Source: Strigamia acuminata (lineage: Eukaryota > Arthropoda > Chilopoda > Geophilomorpha > Linotaeniidae). Taken from it: a stretch of DNA of 64,000 bases. A program made the translations under genes and the position numbers. The first letter of the stretch is position 1. Each line of letters begins with the position of its first letter. This document shows positions 1 to 10,533 of the stretch, piece by piece. The stretch is from the NCBI GenBank assembly GCA_949358305.1, contig OX442315.1:5357875-5421874 (forward strand). Reading direction: 5' to 3'. A model generated the notes under the pieces. It was not told the DNA's origin, ran no database searches, and saw only the letters and a program-made list of their open reading frames with translations.

Positions 1-528
1 ATACGGGAGGAATTCACTTGTTTATTCGAAATAATAGAAATGGATTTGAAAAAAATGCAGGCAACTGTTCCGACCTTCGAATATATCTGGAAAGTTAATA
101 ATTTTGCAAACCTTCGTAAAGATGTAATATCAGGGAAGCGAGACTGCATTTTTAGTAATCCTTTTAATACCAAGAAAGGTGGTTATAAAATGCGACTAGT
201 GCTATATCCAAATGGTATTCTTCGCGGAAAGGGAACACACTTATCCGTTTATCTTCAAGTGATGAAAGGTCCAAATGATGCAATTCTTCATTGGCCTATA
301 CAATATACTGCCAAAGTTAGCTTGATGGATCAATTGACACAAACAACTCATTATTCTCAAACAATAAACTCTGACTTAATCGAACATAGAGATTGTTTTG
401 ACAGACCAACGGATACGGAAAACCGTGCATGTGGACATTCACAATTTATTCATTTGTACGATATTGTGCCAAAATATTTAGTAGATGACACAATGTTTTT
501 AAAACTAAATTTAGATGTTACTGCTTGA
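1..528 (+). CDS. TRAF-type MATH domain protein, 3' terminal exon (partial)
   Basis: The frame is open from base 1 of the window to the TGA at 526-528, so this is the end of a longer gene. The first in-frame ATG (40) need not be the start. The translation is a TRAF-C/MATH domain. It starts with F-x-Y-I-W-K-V-x-N-F, continues with GGYKMRLVLYPNG, a G-K-G-T-H-L-S-V-Y-L strand and VMKGPNDAILHWP, and ends with the typical DDTMFLKLNLDV strand. TRAF-C domains bind receptor tails and trimerise in cytosolic signalling. Upstream RING, zinc-finger and coiled-coil parts would lie before the window. The domain is complete and shows no stops, so it looks functional. A MATH-only protein is the alternative. 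Confidence 0.85.
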   Translation: MREEFTCLFEIIEMDLKKMQATVPTFEYIWKVNNFANLRKDVISGKRDCIFSNPFNTKKGGYKMRLVLYPNGILRGKGTHLSVYLQVMKGPNDAILHWPIQYTAKVSLMDQLTQTTHYSQTINSDLIEHRDCFDRPTDTENRACGHSQFIHLYDIVPKYLVDDTMFLKLNLDVTA

Positions 529-544
529 AAACAATTATCCAATT

Positions 545-975
545 TTTAGTGCTCTAAATAATAATATATAATAATAATATATAATTCTTTTAATAATATA
601 TAATACTGTACTGCCTCATTTAAACGCCCGGGCGTTTAATTTTTTTTGGGTCGACCCCCTCCCGGTAAAGTCGGTTCGGGGCGGCGCGCGGTGCAATAAA
701 CGCCGCCGAACCCCCGGCGTTTATTCGGGCTTGGCGTTTGAATGAACCCGGGCGTTTAAATGAGGCAGTACGGTACCTTTAATAATTTATAATACTATTA
801 ATAATATATAATACTTTTAATTATATATAATACTTTTAATAATATATAATACTTTTAATAATATATAATACTTTTAATAATATATAATACTTTTAATAAT
901 ATATAATACTTTTAATAATATATAATACTTTTAATAATATATAATAATAATATATAATTTCTTATAATAATTTAT
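545..975. repeat. AT-rich tandem array, about 19-bp unit
   Basis: A tandem array of the unit AATATATAATACTTTTAAT is clearest from 780 to 940 and is partly degenerate at both ends. A GC-rich MITE has landed inside it at 606-773. There is no coding potential. Confidence 0.85.
606..773. mobile_element. GC-rich TIR MITE flanked by TA
   Basis: Inverted ends of about 30 bp (left CTGTACTGCCTCATTTAAAC, right ending GTTTAAATGAGGCAGTACGG) are flanked by TA at 604-605 and 774-775. The interior is built of palindromic AACGCCCGGGCGTTT-like motifs. The element at 13462-13887 has closely related ends. A TA duplication suggests the Tc1/mariner-like group, but no transposase is present. Confidence 0.75.
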
Positions 976-1364
976 GTAATACATACCGGTAATTCATTTG
1001 AATCTCAAGATTAACCAAATTTCTGTAGTTTGAATAAAAATAGAACAAGACAAAATTCTGGAAAATTAACACTTATTTCTGTTTTGTTTAATAAGAATCA
1101 TGGGTATTTTATATTATCTTTAACAGTAATAAATATACCTTGCATCGAGAGAACGATCCGAAATTTTGGTAACACACGCCAAGGACGACTACTGGAGTAG
1201 TCGTCCTTGCACACGCTAGGTGCTAATTCATCGAGTGCACATTCCTAGTCGTAGAATTCAGTAGTCGTTAGGCACGATTCAACTTGTCTCCGTTGAGTCC
1301 AGAAGTCTTCACAAGTATCAAGTAAGTGAAAATTGCTTCACGCAGTTTAAAAATTAATCTAGCA
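976..1364. other. Intergenic, one perfect hairpin
   Basis: I see no coding signal. At 1180-1209 there is a perfect hairpin with a 13-bp stem (CAAGGACGACTAC) and the loop TGGA. The rest is unremarkable AT-rich sequence and may hold the promoter of the following zinc-finger gene. Confidence 0.5.
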
Positions 1365-2036
1365 ATGAGCAATCTATCTGTGGATGAGTTTATTGCTCGG
1401 TTTGTTGCCTAGCACTTATTAATAACCGAAAGTAATAAGTGGCCGGACTTTTCGTTAGCAGTGGAACAACTAACTGATCAATCTGAACTCGCGTTTATGA
1501 TTTCAGCTCAACTCGTTTGTAAATTCTGTTAATAAATCAATTCATTATTTTTCTTATCTCTTTAGATGTGGTTGGAAGAGTTCTATTACCACGGAGCAAC
1601 TTAGTGGTGACATTTGCCAACATTGTGGTGTTGGTGCCAATACAAGAAGGGTATAATATTAAAATATTAGCCCAGGCTTCAATTTAGTGCACCAGATGTT
1701 GGTCGGCTATTTATTCTGTTGTTTATGCATGTGGAAATTCGAATTTTATTCATAATTGTTATTATTTCTTCAGGAAAAAACTGGTAGGGACAGTCAATCA
1801 GAGGAAAGGCATTGCAGTTATTGCAACTGTGTGATCGATGTGGACAAGATTGAAGTAATTTTTGTTTTAAAGAAGATTTAATTGTTATAAAAATAGCATT
1901 TATGTCAAAAATTGTCATTTAAATAAGTGATATGAACAAACATTTATTTCTTTTTGTTTGTCAGAGTCATAAAGAGAGGTGCAACATGTTCCCAATTTAC
2001 TGCAATTTATGTAACAGCAAATTTATTCGCAGCACG
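1365..2036 (+). CDS. TRAF-type zinc-finger protein, first four exons
   Basis: Four short exons join in consistent phases: 1365-1399 (ATG, donor gtttgt, phase 2), 1566-1650 (phase 0), 1774-1854 and 1965-2036 (donor gtgagt). The 91 codons run from MSNLSVDEFIAR into a C-G-W segment, then C-Q-H-C, C-S-Y-C-N-C, H-K-E-R-C and C-N-L-C. This spacing of C-x2-C and H-x3-C pairs is that of TRAF-type zinc fingers. Exon 1 is the weakest call because its donor is poor. Reading on without that splice meets TAG almost at once. The gene sits head-to-tail behind the TRAF-MATH exon at 1-528, so the two may be tandem paralogues. No further exons were found before the DEG/ENaC locus, so the gene is probably truncated. 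Confidence 0.6.
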
Positions 2037-2104
2037 GTGAGTCTGCACAACTCCCTAAAAAACCGCAATGCACGCGGAATATCGCAAAAAACCGAAAAAA
2101 TGAA

Positions 2105-2210
2105 TATACTTCACTTTAGCGACGTTTTTCAACCTAATTAAACCTAATCTAATCTAATCTAACCTCGATGAATCTAAGCACCTTAAAAACGACGTCGCTA
2201 AAGTAAAGGA
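2105..2210. mobile_element. Small palindromic element of the TTTAGCGAC family
   Basis: Inverted ACTTTAGCGACGTTTTT and AAAAACGACGTCGCTAAAGT ends flank a short AACCTAATCTAATC stretch. The ends share the core TCGCTAAA with the elements at 4643-4903 and 27424-27712. Exact limits are not clear. Confidence 0.5.
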
Positions 2211-2910
2211 ATCCGGAAAAGATTGTATAACTGCAAAAAACAGCATAGCCGCAAAAACCCAAATTTTCAAGAAAATAAATCCTAAAAACTCCAAAATTCA
2301 GGAAGAAAAAGTTAAATATTAATTTATTTTTTTTTTTTTTTTTAAATAAAATAATATAAAATTTGCAGATTTGCGGTTTTCTGTGGTTTTGCAGTTTTTT
2401 GCGGTTTGCGGTTAATCGTGTTGCAGTTTTTTTTAACAACTGCAGTGTGTATTCTGAAATAAAAAAATCGCGATGCGATATTTCGCACTCGAGAACGACC
2501 CTACTAAACAACATTTATAAATCAAAATGGTTTTGGAATTTGTATTAAATTTTTGACATTTTGTTTTAGGAAGATTAAATAAACGACAAAAGTAGCAGTG
2601 CAGTAAGGTAGAAAACCCTGAACACTGTTTTAACAGCCAATAGTAAGTTCTTTTAACATTGTATGTTGATTGTCATTTTAAGATTGATTTTATTTCAGAT
2701 GAGTTGACCAAAGCTGTGGGTAAGAATGATTGCTCGTTTGTTAAATGCATATATCGTAAAGCTTCAAATAGCGGCCCGGGCGTTTATTTAGTTTATTTAT
2801 TTATTGTTGAAAAAATGGGTAATTTTTGGGAGCCTTGCGTCGGGACTAATCCATCACAAGTTTTAAATTATTTCTAGTGGTTGGTTTAAACACTACCGAT
2901 AAATGCGAAA
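2211..2910. other. Repeat-derived intergenic DNA
   Basis: Positions 2230-2440 hold imperfect inverted blocks rich in TTTTGCGGTTT and AACTGCAAAAA, plus an A/T run, and look like a decayed foldback element. Positions 2440-2910 contain isolated splice-like motifs (2690, 2720) but no exon I can support. Confidence 0.4.
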
Positions 2911-3163
2911 GCTGTTACTAAAGCGCTCTTTCTTGAGCAGCAAAGCCAGCATAATAGTTTTGCTGGAGTTTTAAGGGGCAGTAAATTTGCATTTAGCATA
3001 ATTAATTAAATAAATGACCAATGACTTAAAGTTTTATCTGAGTTAACGTTCAGTATGATATAAACAAAATCAAATTTTCAGCAAAAAAAATAGATAGGAA
3101 TAAAAATTTTCCTATTCAAGAAAGAGCTTGTCCATAAATCCGTATAGCCTTATGCCTCCATGG
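2911..3163. mobile_element. Remnant of a TTAA-target element
   Basis: This matches one end of the element at 15294-15813. Shared parts are the TTAAAACTCCAGC-like block, the TTTTCCTATTCAAG block and the terminal stretch TTGTCCATAAATCCGTAT, and it ends ...GGG before TTAA (3164-3167). The left end is not resolved. The site is just outside the last exon of the left-arm channel gene and is absent from the right arm. Confidence 0.55.
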
Positions 3164-3173
3164 GTTAAATATA

Positions 3174-3555
3174 TTATCTATTTATTTTATTATCAATGAA
3201 GAAGCACAGAGTTTGCAATAATTCTAAGCAAGAGACAACTGACACTCCAAGAAAAAATCCTAAAATTGAGCCACAGTCACTGATGAATTTTGCAAACGGC
3301 TTAACAAGTTTCTGCTTAAATATTTCGTTTATATTGCTTTCCATCCGAAATTTTGTAATTATAAAATTCATAAAGTCGTATATTTGCATGTATTCACTCA
3401 ATTGCGTGTAAACCGTCTGGTCGCAAGCGGGGTGACAGTGGCAGTCACGAATAACGTCCACATTGGAATAAACATTCAAATAGGAATTTCTGGATTGTTT
3501 GGCTGAAGTCGATGTGTTGCATAGAGGTACAGTTGTTGAATCCATGAAGGGCAAT
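3174..3555 (-). CDS. DEG/ENaC last exon (subunit 2: C-x-C-x3-C and TM2'), left copy
   Basis: The acceptor ...cctgaaag is followed by a phase-2 start and an open frame to TAA. It encodes the C-H-C-H-P-A-C cysteine motif that precedes TM2 in this family, a segment of about 35 residues, then F-A-K-F-I-S-D-C-G-S-I-L-G-F-F and GVSVVSCLELL. Here G-V-S corresponds to the G-x-S selectivity filter. A short cytosolic tail follows. It is nearly identical to 35867-36248. Confidence 0.85.
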
Positions 3556-3607
3556 CTTTCAGGTTACGATTCAATAAAAAGAATTAACAGTTTGAATGAA
3601 AGTCATT

Positions 3608-4096
3608 AGGTGCATTCAAATCATAATCTGAATTATCAATAATTCAAATATGAATTTGTGCTTTAAAATGTCAGCAATTACTAATCTTGGCTTTGGCTGT
3701 TCAGCTAGGTAATGAGCAATGCTTATTTCTTCAGTTCTTGACCAGTTTCTTGCTGGATTCTTCTTTTCATCGTAGACTGACTGGGGGCATCCATCTTGAA
3801 TGACTTATTCCAGTGGCCAAATAAGTCATGTGCTCAGTCATGATTGGAGGAATTCATCAATGAGCCACTTATTGATAAGTCATGATTGGAGTGACTTATC
3901 AATAAGCCACTTATTGCAATTAAATTATCATTTTAGTGATGTAAATTACATCACTTCCTGTGGCTGGTAAGACATTTCAGCCACATCAGCCAAATAATTA
4001 TTCTCTTTATATGGAGTTTAGCCAAATGACTTGCATGAATTATTGATAATTTAGATTATGATAAGTCGAATTTGGATTTTAACTTTGAATGCACCT
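3608..4096. mobile_element. MITE, TIR AGGTGCATTCAAA, 3-bp ATT duplication
   Basis: The ends AGGTGCATTCAAA and TTTGAATGCACCT are flanked by ATT on both sides (3605-3607, 4097-4099). It is orthologous to 35327-35814 in the right arm, so it predates the duplication. It lies in the last intron of the channel gene. A 3-bp target suggests a PIF/Harbinger-like mover. Confidence 0.8.
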
Positions 4097-4116
4097 ATTG
4101 CAAAACACGTGTTCAC

Positions 4117-5272
4117 CTGCACTTGATGTTTTCTTCCGACATTTTCTTTTCGAGACAATCTGTTTCGCAACTTTGCAACACTTCTTTCGACACGCATGGG
4201 TTTATTGGCGAGTTCATCCTTACTATCTACAATTACAATACAATATATTGTGTTATTAAAGTGCCCGACATTGCATTATCATGTTGCTTTGGATTAACTG
4301 TTTGCTTCGTAAATTCCAACATCATCATTGAGTCATGAGGCTGAATCGCAAACATTTTCGTATTGATCCTGTTGTGGGTTTGCACAAAAAAAAACTGAAA
4401 GGATAAAGTGTAAATGTTAAATCGATTTTAAATAATGTCACACGTGCTTAATTATTGTTTCGTACTTTAGAATGAGAGTTGCATCTTAATCCTCCCGATT
4501 GATAATATAAGTATATTCCACTGTCACGTGGCAAGTATTTTGACTTATCTAAAATATTAAAAACGTGGTTACTTCCTGTTTTACACAAAATGGAATCGTG
4601 TATCAATCATTTCTGATTTGACCAGATTGTATACAAATGAGCGGATGTCCATCATTTTAGCGATTTCATTTTAGCGATTTCATTTTAGCGACACAAAAAC
4701 CTAGGTTTAATTCCTATGAAGGGCTAACAAGACCTTGACCCCCCGCAAACCTAACCTTACTGGTTTTTTTAGGAAAACCACTTTTTTGAGCCGGATTGTC
4801 CCTAAAACCTAGGTTTTTGTGTCGCTAAAATGACATGTTCGCTAAAATGGGACTTTTTTGTTGAAAATCGCTAAAATGAGTGTCGCTAAAATGACTATAA
4901 CCGAAATGAGCAACCATTCATGAATAATCTCAATATTTATTTTTTTATATTCATGGCCGACTCAAGGTAGGATCGAGCGATGCAACCGCATTAATGCGTC
5001 CAAAATCTATTGACTAGCATTGAAAACAATGAACGATGGAGCACACAAATACAATTGCACCGGGCGCTGATTGACCTTATGCCAGCCCTAATTTTATTCA
5101 GTAAATAGGATTTTCGTATGAACTATTAGGGGAGTACAGTACTGAGCTAAAAAGGAATTATTTAGGCACCTGATTGCAAGAGAACGCATTGTCCAAAAAC
5201 AGTTGTCATGATTGACCTGTGTGGGTATTCTTGTCGGAGGATTGAATAATCGCCTAATCCCGTTGCCAGAAT
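4117..5272 (-). CDS. DEG/ENaC exons 11-14 (ectodomain of subunit 2), left copy
   Basis: Four exons in consistent phases: 5170-5272, 4466-4548, 4299-4394 and 4117-4226. They encode the G-Q-C-V-L-L block (equivalent of the family's G-x-C-Y-x-F), the Y-L-P-R-D-S-G-I-Y segment, the THNRINTKM palm segment, and the cysteine exon with C-V-S-K-E-V-L-Q-S-C-E-T-D-C and I-K-C. Exon lengths of 103, 83, 96 and 110 nt match the right arm exactly. The left copy keeps the second cysteine of S-C-x2-D-C, which is Tyr in the right copy. A MITE (4643-4903) interrupts the intron between exons 11 and 12. Confidence 0.8.
4643..4903. mobile_element. TCGCTAAAATG-family element, 8-bp duplication AAATGAGC
   Basis: Flanked by AAATGAGC at 4635-4642 and 4904-4911. 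The tips are GGATGTCCATC and, inverted, CGGTTATAGTC. Inside them both ends carry ATTTTAGCG repeats and AAACCTAGGTTT. The nested element at 27424-27712 has the same two different tips and also an 8-bp duplication. Confidence 0.85.
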
Positions 5273-5753
5273 CTTAAAAAAAACAATATTTTTAATGTAG
5301 TTTAATGTCTTGACTACAAAAGAGGAGAATATTTGTGTGTTGACGAGTTACTATGGCACGAAGAATATCGACACAAACTGGACGCCCAACAAGTAAAACA
5401 AAAAAAACTACGTTTTTGGAAAAAAGGCTTTTATGCAAAAAAAACTAAAAATGAAAATGGACATTAATTCCACAGCCTACGGCTGAGGTCATGACAGTCG
5501 ACAGCTGACGGCTGTGTTAGTCGTCGGCTGACGGCAACTGAACATATAGAAGGCGCCACTGTTTTCCCATAGAGTTTTACATGTTTTTCCAGTCCACAGT
5601 GCTTAAAAATGAGTTTTTTTTAAAAACAATGTTTGTAATGATTTTGTTTAATTGATTTTTTGGAAATTATTGGGAAATTACACAAACCGGAAGTTGAAAC
5701 ACACAAACATTCTAGTCAAGTTATATAAAAGCCTTTAAAAAAAACGTGTTTAA
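5273..5753. other. Intron 10 of the left channel copy, no coding signal
   Basis: AT-rich DNA with A-runs and short palindromic ACGGCTGA motifs near 5480-5530. Nothing further is recognised. Confidence 0.4.
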
Positions 5754-6906
5754 GGCCAGGGCTAGGGCCATATTTACCATTGGGCTAACTGGGCTGCAGC
5801 ACAGGGGCGCCGGGCAGAGAGGGGCGCTGGGCAGAGAGGAACGCCAGACGGATAGGGGCGCCGGGCAAAGAAGGGTCCCGGACAGAGAGCGGTGCCGGGC
5901 AGAGAAGTATGCCAGGCGGAGAGGGGTGCCGGGCAGAGAAGTATGCCAGGCGCCTCCTACAAAGAGTCTTCATGAGTGTTCAAATATGAGCTGAACTTGT
6001 TGATAGTGTGTAAAACACACAGGCGCCACAGGTAGGGTTGCACCGAATACCAAAAAGGCCGAATAACCGAATACCGAATATTCGGAACCGAATACCATGG
6101 CCGAATATTCGGTATTCGGCCGAATAACCGAATAAAAATTTAAAAAACAAATTTACATTATCAAAAGCGATTTCCAAGCCAAATAAAGCAATCCCCAAGT
6201 TAAATATGCCATTTTCATGCCGAAAACCCAATTTCCACTGTTGAAAAAAGCAAATACAACATCAAAAAACCAATTTTTACAAACAAAAAAGCAATCGCCA
6301 TGTTTTACGTCAAAAATGCCGTTTTTACAAAAAAATTGTAAGTTTTTCAGTAGAAATGCAATTTTTATCTAAAAATGTAAAGTTATCTGGTAAAATGCAT
6401 TTTATAAGATGAAAATTATTAGTATTCACTCTAAGAAGACAAAAACTTACATTGAAAAATGCAAATTTGTCTAACTTTGTCATTATTATGTATTCGGCCG
6501 AATATCGGGTTGATATTCGGCCGAATACAGAATATTCGGTTTTTTGGCCGAATACGCCGAATAACCGAATATAATCCGAATATTCGGTGCAACCCTAGCC
6601 ACAGGTCAGGGGGCGCCACCCCTAAAGATGTATTTTTATGTTCGAAAATGCATTTGTAGGTCCAAAAATGCATTTTCTGATTCAAATTTATTATTCACAA
6701 AAATGCTTACCGCTACTTCTTTTGGAGGGAGGTGGGAGTGGGGCACCAGCACGTCCAAAAAACACGAATGCACTACAAGCATACCCTAGGAACAGGCCTG
6801 TAAAATTGTAAATGTATAAATGATTTATTTTTAAATTACGATTACGACAAGGGGCGCCTGATTTTTTTAAGCCCAGGGCGCTGAAAAGTGTAAAGACGGC
6901 CCTGGC
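5754..6906. mobile_element. hAT-like element with CAGGGC ends, GC-rich tandem core
   Basis: Ends read GGCCAGGGC and GCCCTGGCC, each followed inward by a related block leading to GGGGCGCC. Positions 5800-5955 hold a tandem array of about 20 bp rich in GGGCAGAGAGG. The right arm has the unfilled sequence near 34388, but the exact target duplication is ambiguous. Another element (6033-6597) is nested inside. ORFs here are repeat artefacts. Confidence 0.6.
6033..6597. mobile_element. hAT MITE, TIR TAGGGTTGCACCGAATA, TSD GCCACAGG
   Basis: Ends TAGGGTTGCACCGAATA and TATTCGGTGCAACCCTA are flanked by GCCACAGG at 6025-6032 and 6598-6605. Both subterminal parts are dense in CCGAATA and TATTCGG. No transposase is present. 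An 8-bp duplication fits the hAT superfamily. Confidence 0.9.
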
Positions 6907-6969
6907 CATGGCCGATGTGTGGAGAGAGGATTCCTTAGTTTAGGGTTGAATTTTAGTCCTCCCTTGTTG

Positions 6970-7348
6970 CATGGATGTGGTGCACCACCTGCACAACTGG
7001 ATGCAGCAGCCCTGCTTAAGACCACACGGAAGAAGTTAAACTTCTTGACGTGAAAATCTGACTGAAAATCCTAATTTTGTACTTTGTAAATTTTTGGTTT
7101 TATTTTCAAAAGCAATTAATTTATGTTATGTTGTTTTGCTGATTATGTTTTGACTAAATCATATGAATCGCTGGCGGATCCGGGGATGACCAAGAATTCA
7201 ATGTTTTCAACCAAAAATTGAAATTTAGGCTTCAATAAATTCATTCATTCAAAAAAAAAATTGAAATTTTTAGTTTTGGCCTTGAGGTGGAAACACAAGG
7301 AATCAGGTAAAATTCCAAAGCTTGCTGGCACAAGTTTAAAGAGGCAGT
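6970..7348 (+). mobile_element. Insertion with LINE/SINE-like 3' tail
   Basis: The segment is absent from the right arm, where TTGTTGCAT runs on to ATTTACAAGC. Near 7230-7260 it has AATAAA, a repeated ATTC motif and an A10 tract, like the 3' end of a truncated non-LTR element or SINE. The rest is unclassified. Confidence 0.45.
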
Positions 7349-7408
7349 CATTTACAAGCTCCCTTGACCCGCTTTTGTCTTACCAGCTTAACTGGCAAAC
7401 TCAAGCTA

Positions 7409-7827
7409 TAATCTGACCCACCGTAAGAAGCACACCAGTTCCTATTGGACGAGCCTATTTACTCCTAACTGTTGCCTGTGTTATTCTACCAGGAAAAGTA
7501 GGTTTGTTTTGATTTTAATTACTTTGATTATTTTAGGTGTTTGTAATGATGTGAATTGTCTTATATGTGATAATAAAATATTTTAAAAAGTCTGGAAGCA
7601 ATGCTTTATGTTTTAACTTCAAAATACATGATTGTTTAGTTCGTTAAATTTATCGGTTGCTTTCTCCAGCTTGTTGTTTTCAAATGTATGATTGATTGTT
7701 ATGTCTGGATACAAAATGGCTTCCGTAACTCAATCGTTTGTATTTTGGCCTACTTTTATGTAGCCCTACACCAGTGAATAGGCTCGGCCAATAGGAACTG
7801 GTGTGCTTCTTATGGTGAGTCAGAGTA
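7409..7827. mobile_element. TA-flanked MITE with TIR of about 45 bp
   Basis: The ends TAATCTGACCCACCGTAAG and, inverted, TACTCTGACTCACCATAAG continue with AAGCACACCAGTTCCTATTG on both sides and are flanked by TA. The right arm has an empty site near 34245-34260 (CAAGCTACAGTAGCTAGG on the other strand). It inserted after the arms separated. Confidence 0.8.
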
Positions 7828-8347
7828 TAGCTAGGCAGCTAGCCAGAAATTCCCGCCAAAATCTCCTCCAAGAATTTCCTTACGATTCGGATTGGCTGTC
7901 AAAGTCACATGACTAAAACACCAGTAAGCTTGAAGCTGATAAATCAAACTCGGAGTGGGTGAGTACAAGCTCACTTCAAAGCAAAGCTTTGAATAAAAAC
8001 GCAAGCTTGTGTTTGCGCCAGCAAGCGAGTTTTTAGTCGCTTTTTAAATCTTACCCGTTCCCGTGTGTTTCCATCTTAAAACAGCCAATTTTTGGCCCAA
8101 AACAGCCTCAGGCATTTCAAACTATTTGAATTAAAGCAAACACTTTTTCACGTCACTACTTGTGACTTATCGACATTTCACTTGCATTCGCATCAGAAAT
8201 TCCACGATTTGCATTTTCCGCTGAGTTGAAAATGCAAACGCTTGCGATTTTTTTATTGCTTTCTAAAGCTCGCGTGAGATTTGTGAAAAAATTACAAGTG
8301 AAAACCCACTTTGACGGTATACACTTCTAGCACAAGCAAGTTCTTAC

Positions 8348-9161
8348 TTCATCAGCAGTAGCATAATCCTCCATGTCATCAGTTTCTTGCCACAAGAGCG
8401 TAGCATTTCCTGCAAATTCGGATGGTTCATCGAGTAAATCCAAAATATCGATATCTTCCACACACGAATCATTCAGCTGTTTCTCTATTTTCATTATTTC
8501 TTTTTCTTTATAGATAGCTTCTGGTTCTGTGCACACAACAAGATCTGGTATTTGTATATATTCTTCTTGTTCAAGTTCAATAGTTTCATACGTAGTATAT
8601 GCTGTAAACGCCTTGATTTGTTCATAGATTAAATACAAACAGAGACCACACAAAACCCAGATACAAGTTGATCTTAATTTGACAATAAAATAAAATTGTA
8701 TCTTAGTTGGACTTTGTAGTTGTTGTTCTTGATTTAACATTTTTTTTACTCTGGAAATCACAGCAATTTCAAACCGATTTGTTTTCTTCAAAAAGAGCGA
8801 AACTTTTTTGTTTTGCTTACGAATGATTTGTACAATGAGATCGACAATTGACAAACAAGATGCACCCACATAAAAACACATGAAACCACCAATGTCACAC
8901 AGAAGAGCAATAAAGTCGTAGAAAAAGTATTCGGATAATGCACGAATCCGACTGCTAAATGAATAGACTTCTAATGACCTTTCTCTCGTGTCGCTGAAAG
9001 AATAATGCGAAGTGAACACGGATTTTTCACATTCTGTTGGGCAATGGCAATCAAAAAGTGCATTGAATGTTTTTTCTATATCATTTACCCGGCGATAGTA
9101 GTCGCAGGCCAATTCATCTGAAAGGCAGTGATTTTTTTGTTTGTTTGGCAGAATAGGTAAT
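8348..9161 (-). CDS. DEG/ENaC fusion exon (TM2 of subunit 1, linker, TM1' of subunit 2), left copy
   Basis: The acceptor ...atttcag at the 9162 side and the donor gtaaga at the 8347 side enclose 814 open bases. In order it encodes the cysteine-rich end of ectodomain 1, the motif C-H-C-P-T-E-C, TM2 with the G-A-S filter triplet, a basic linker of about 43 residues rich in Lys/Arg, a second hydrophobic segment (F-Y-F-I-V-K-L-R then VLCGLCLYLIYEQI), and the post-TM1 signature I-P-D-L-V-V-C. TM2 of one subunit and TM1 of the next are therefore joined in one frame without a stop or splice site. The right arm (32328-33138) has the same organisation with mostly conservative differences. Confidence 0.9.
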
Positions 9162-9309
9162 CTGAAATAAAATTTGTAACTTTGATTTCAAAAGCTTTTG
9201 TAAGAAGGTTAATGTCATTTATATCTGAATGCTAGGATCATTTTGATTGTTTTCGGAATATCAGTATCAGTACTAGCACATGTGCAGCTAACGTAAACTC
9301 TGTTCCAGA

Positions 9310-9477
9310 GTAAGTATGGCACTCCTATTGGCTAATGGGATATAAAGCATCTCCATTGGCTGTATGCCACATAACAAAAGAATAGTTCACAGAGTTATAC
9401 CTAGGTTATACAATTGTTATGTGGCCTCCAGCCAATGGGAATGCTAAATTACCCTATAGGAGGAGTGCCATACTTAC
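9310..9477. mobile_element. Palindromic MITE GTAAGTATGGCACTCC
   Basis: The ends GTAAGTATGGCACTCCTATT and, inverted, GTAAGTATGGCACTCCTCCT are TIRs. It is also present in the right arm at 32060-32227, so it is older than the duplication. Confidence 0.75.
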
Positions 9478-9501
9478 ACTGAATCATCTGGATCCCAGTT
9501 G

Positions 9502-10050
9502 CAGGGCCGGATTTATGTGCAGTCGTGTTCAAAAAAATTGGACCCTCACTCTAGGCTGGCAATTGAAATTGTGAGTAATTTTGTCTTTTGCCACTAGGTT
9601 AAACACGAGTGATAATACTTGTATACTCTTGTCTGCTATACAAGTATTATCACCGGTTGATGTCTTGCAAAATACAAAATTACTCACAATTTCAATTGCC
9701 AGCAAAGAGTGAGGGTCCAGTTTTTTTTAACACGACTGTACAAGCAAAACAAGCAGTTGCTGAGGGCCCCCATCCATCGGCGGCCCTGGGCTGCTGGAAA
9801 AAAATCCGATTTCCGAAAAAATCCCCAAACAAAATTGCATTTCCGCATTTTCCACCAAAAGATGTTGCATATACACTTACATATTTATGAAATATAAAGA
9901 GATAATAATAAGTGTATTCTTTTTAAATTTTTTAAAATTTATCTTGTTGTTTTTTTTTGGGGGGGGGGAAAGGAGCCCAAAAAGATTTTTGCTTGGAGTC
10001 CTGCAAGACCCAAATACCACTCTACCCAGCCGTCAGGTGTTTGATTCTTG
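9502..10050. mobile_element. Palindromic hAT-like repeat cluster (CAGGGCCGG ends)
   Basis: CAGGGCCGGATTTA at 9502 and CGGCCCTG ending at 9788 enclose two long inverted halves containing ACTCACAATTTCAATTG and CAAGTATTATCACC. Positions 9789-10050 continue as a second decayed piece also present, rearranged, at 29725-30480. Open frames here are not genes. Confidence 0.55.
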
Positions 10051-10064
10051 TTGCAATTGAGAAT

Positions 10065-10519
10065 AGATGCATTCAAAGTTAAAATCCAAATTTGACTTAT
10101 CATAATTTGAATTATCAATAATTCATGCAAGTCATTTGGCTAAACTCCATATACTCTAAAGACAATAATTATTTGGCTGATGTGGCTGAAATGTCTTACC
10201 AGCCACTGGAAAAGATGTAATTTACATCACTGAAATTGCAATAAGTGGCTGATTGATAAATTCCTCCAATCATGACTGAGCACATGACTTATTTGGCCAC
10301 TGGAATAAGTCATTCAAGATGGATGCCCCTAGTCAGTCTACCATGAAAAGAAGAATCCAGCAAGAAACTGGTCAAGGACTGAAGAAATGAGCATTGCTCA
10401 TTACCTAGCCACACCTGGACAAAAGCATGATTAGTAATTGCTGACATTTTTAAACACAAATTCATGTTTGAATTCTTGATAATTCAGATTATGATTGAAT
10501 TTTATCTTTGAATGCACCA
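10065..10519. mobile_element. MITE, TGCATTCAAAG family
   Basis: The ends AGATGCATTCAAAG and CTTTGAATGCACCA match the family of 3608-4096. Copies two and three have the unfilled intron sequence (near 29685 and 51105), so this is private to the left arm. Confidence 0.7.
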
Positions 10520-10533
10520 ATTGTTAAACTTAC

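Noticed and set aside
2140-2165. Telomere-like CCTAA/TCTAA stretch
   Set aside because: Only a few irregular units between two inverted repeats; it is the loop of a small MITE.
4072-4338. Plus-strand 88-aa ORF
   Set aside because: Antisense to channel exons 13 and 14; the minus-strand frame with splice signals explains the sequence.
5746-5994. Arg/Gly-rich ORFs on both strands
   Set aside because: They follow a GC-rich tandem array inside a hAT-like element; open in several frames by composition.
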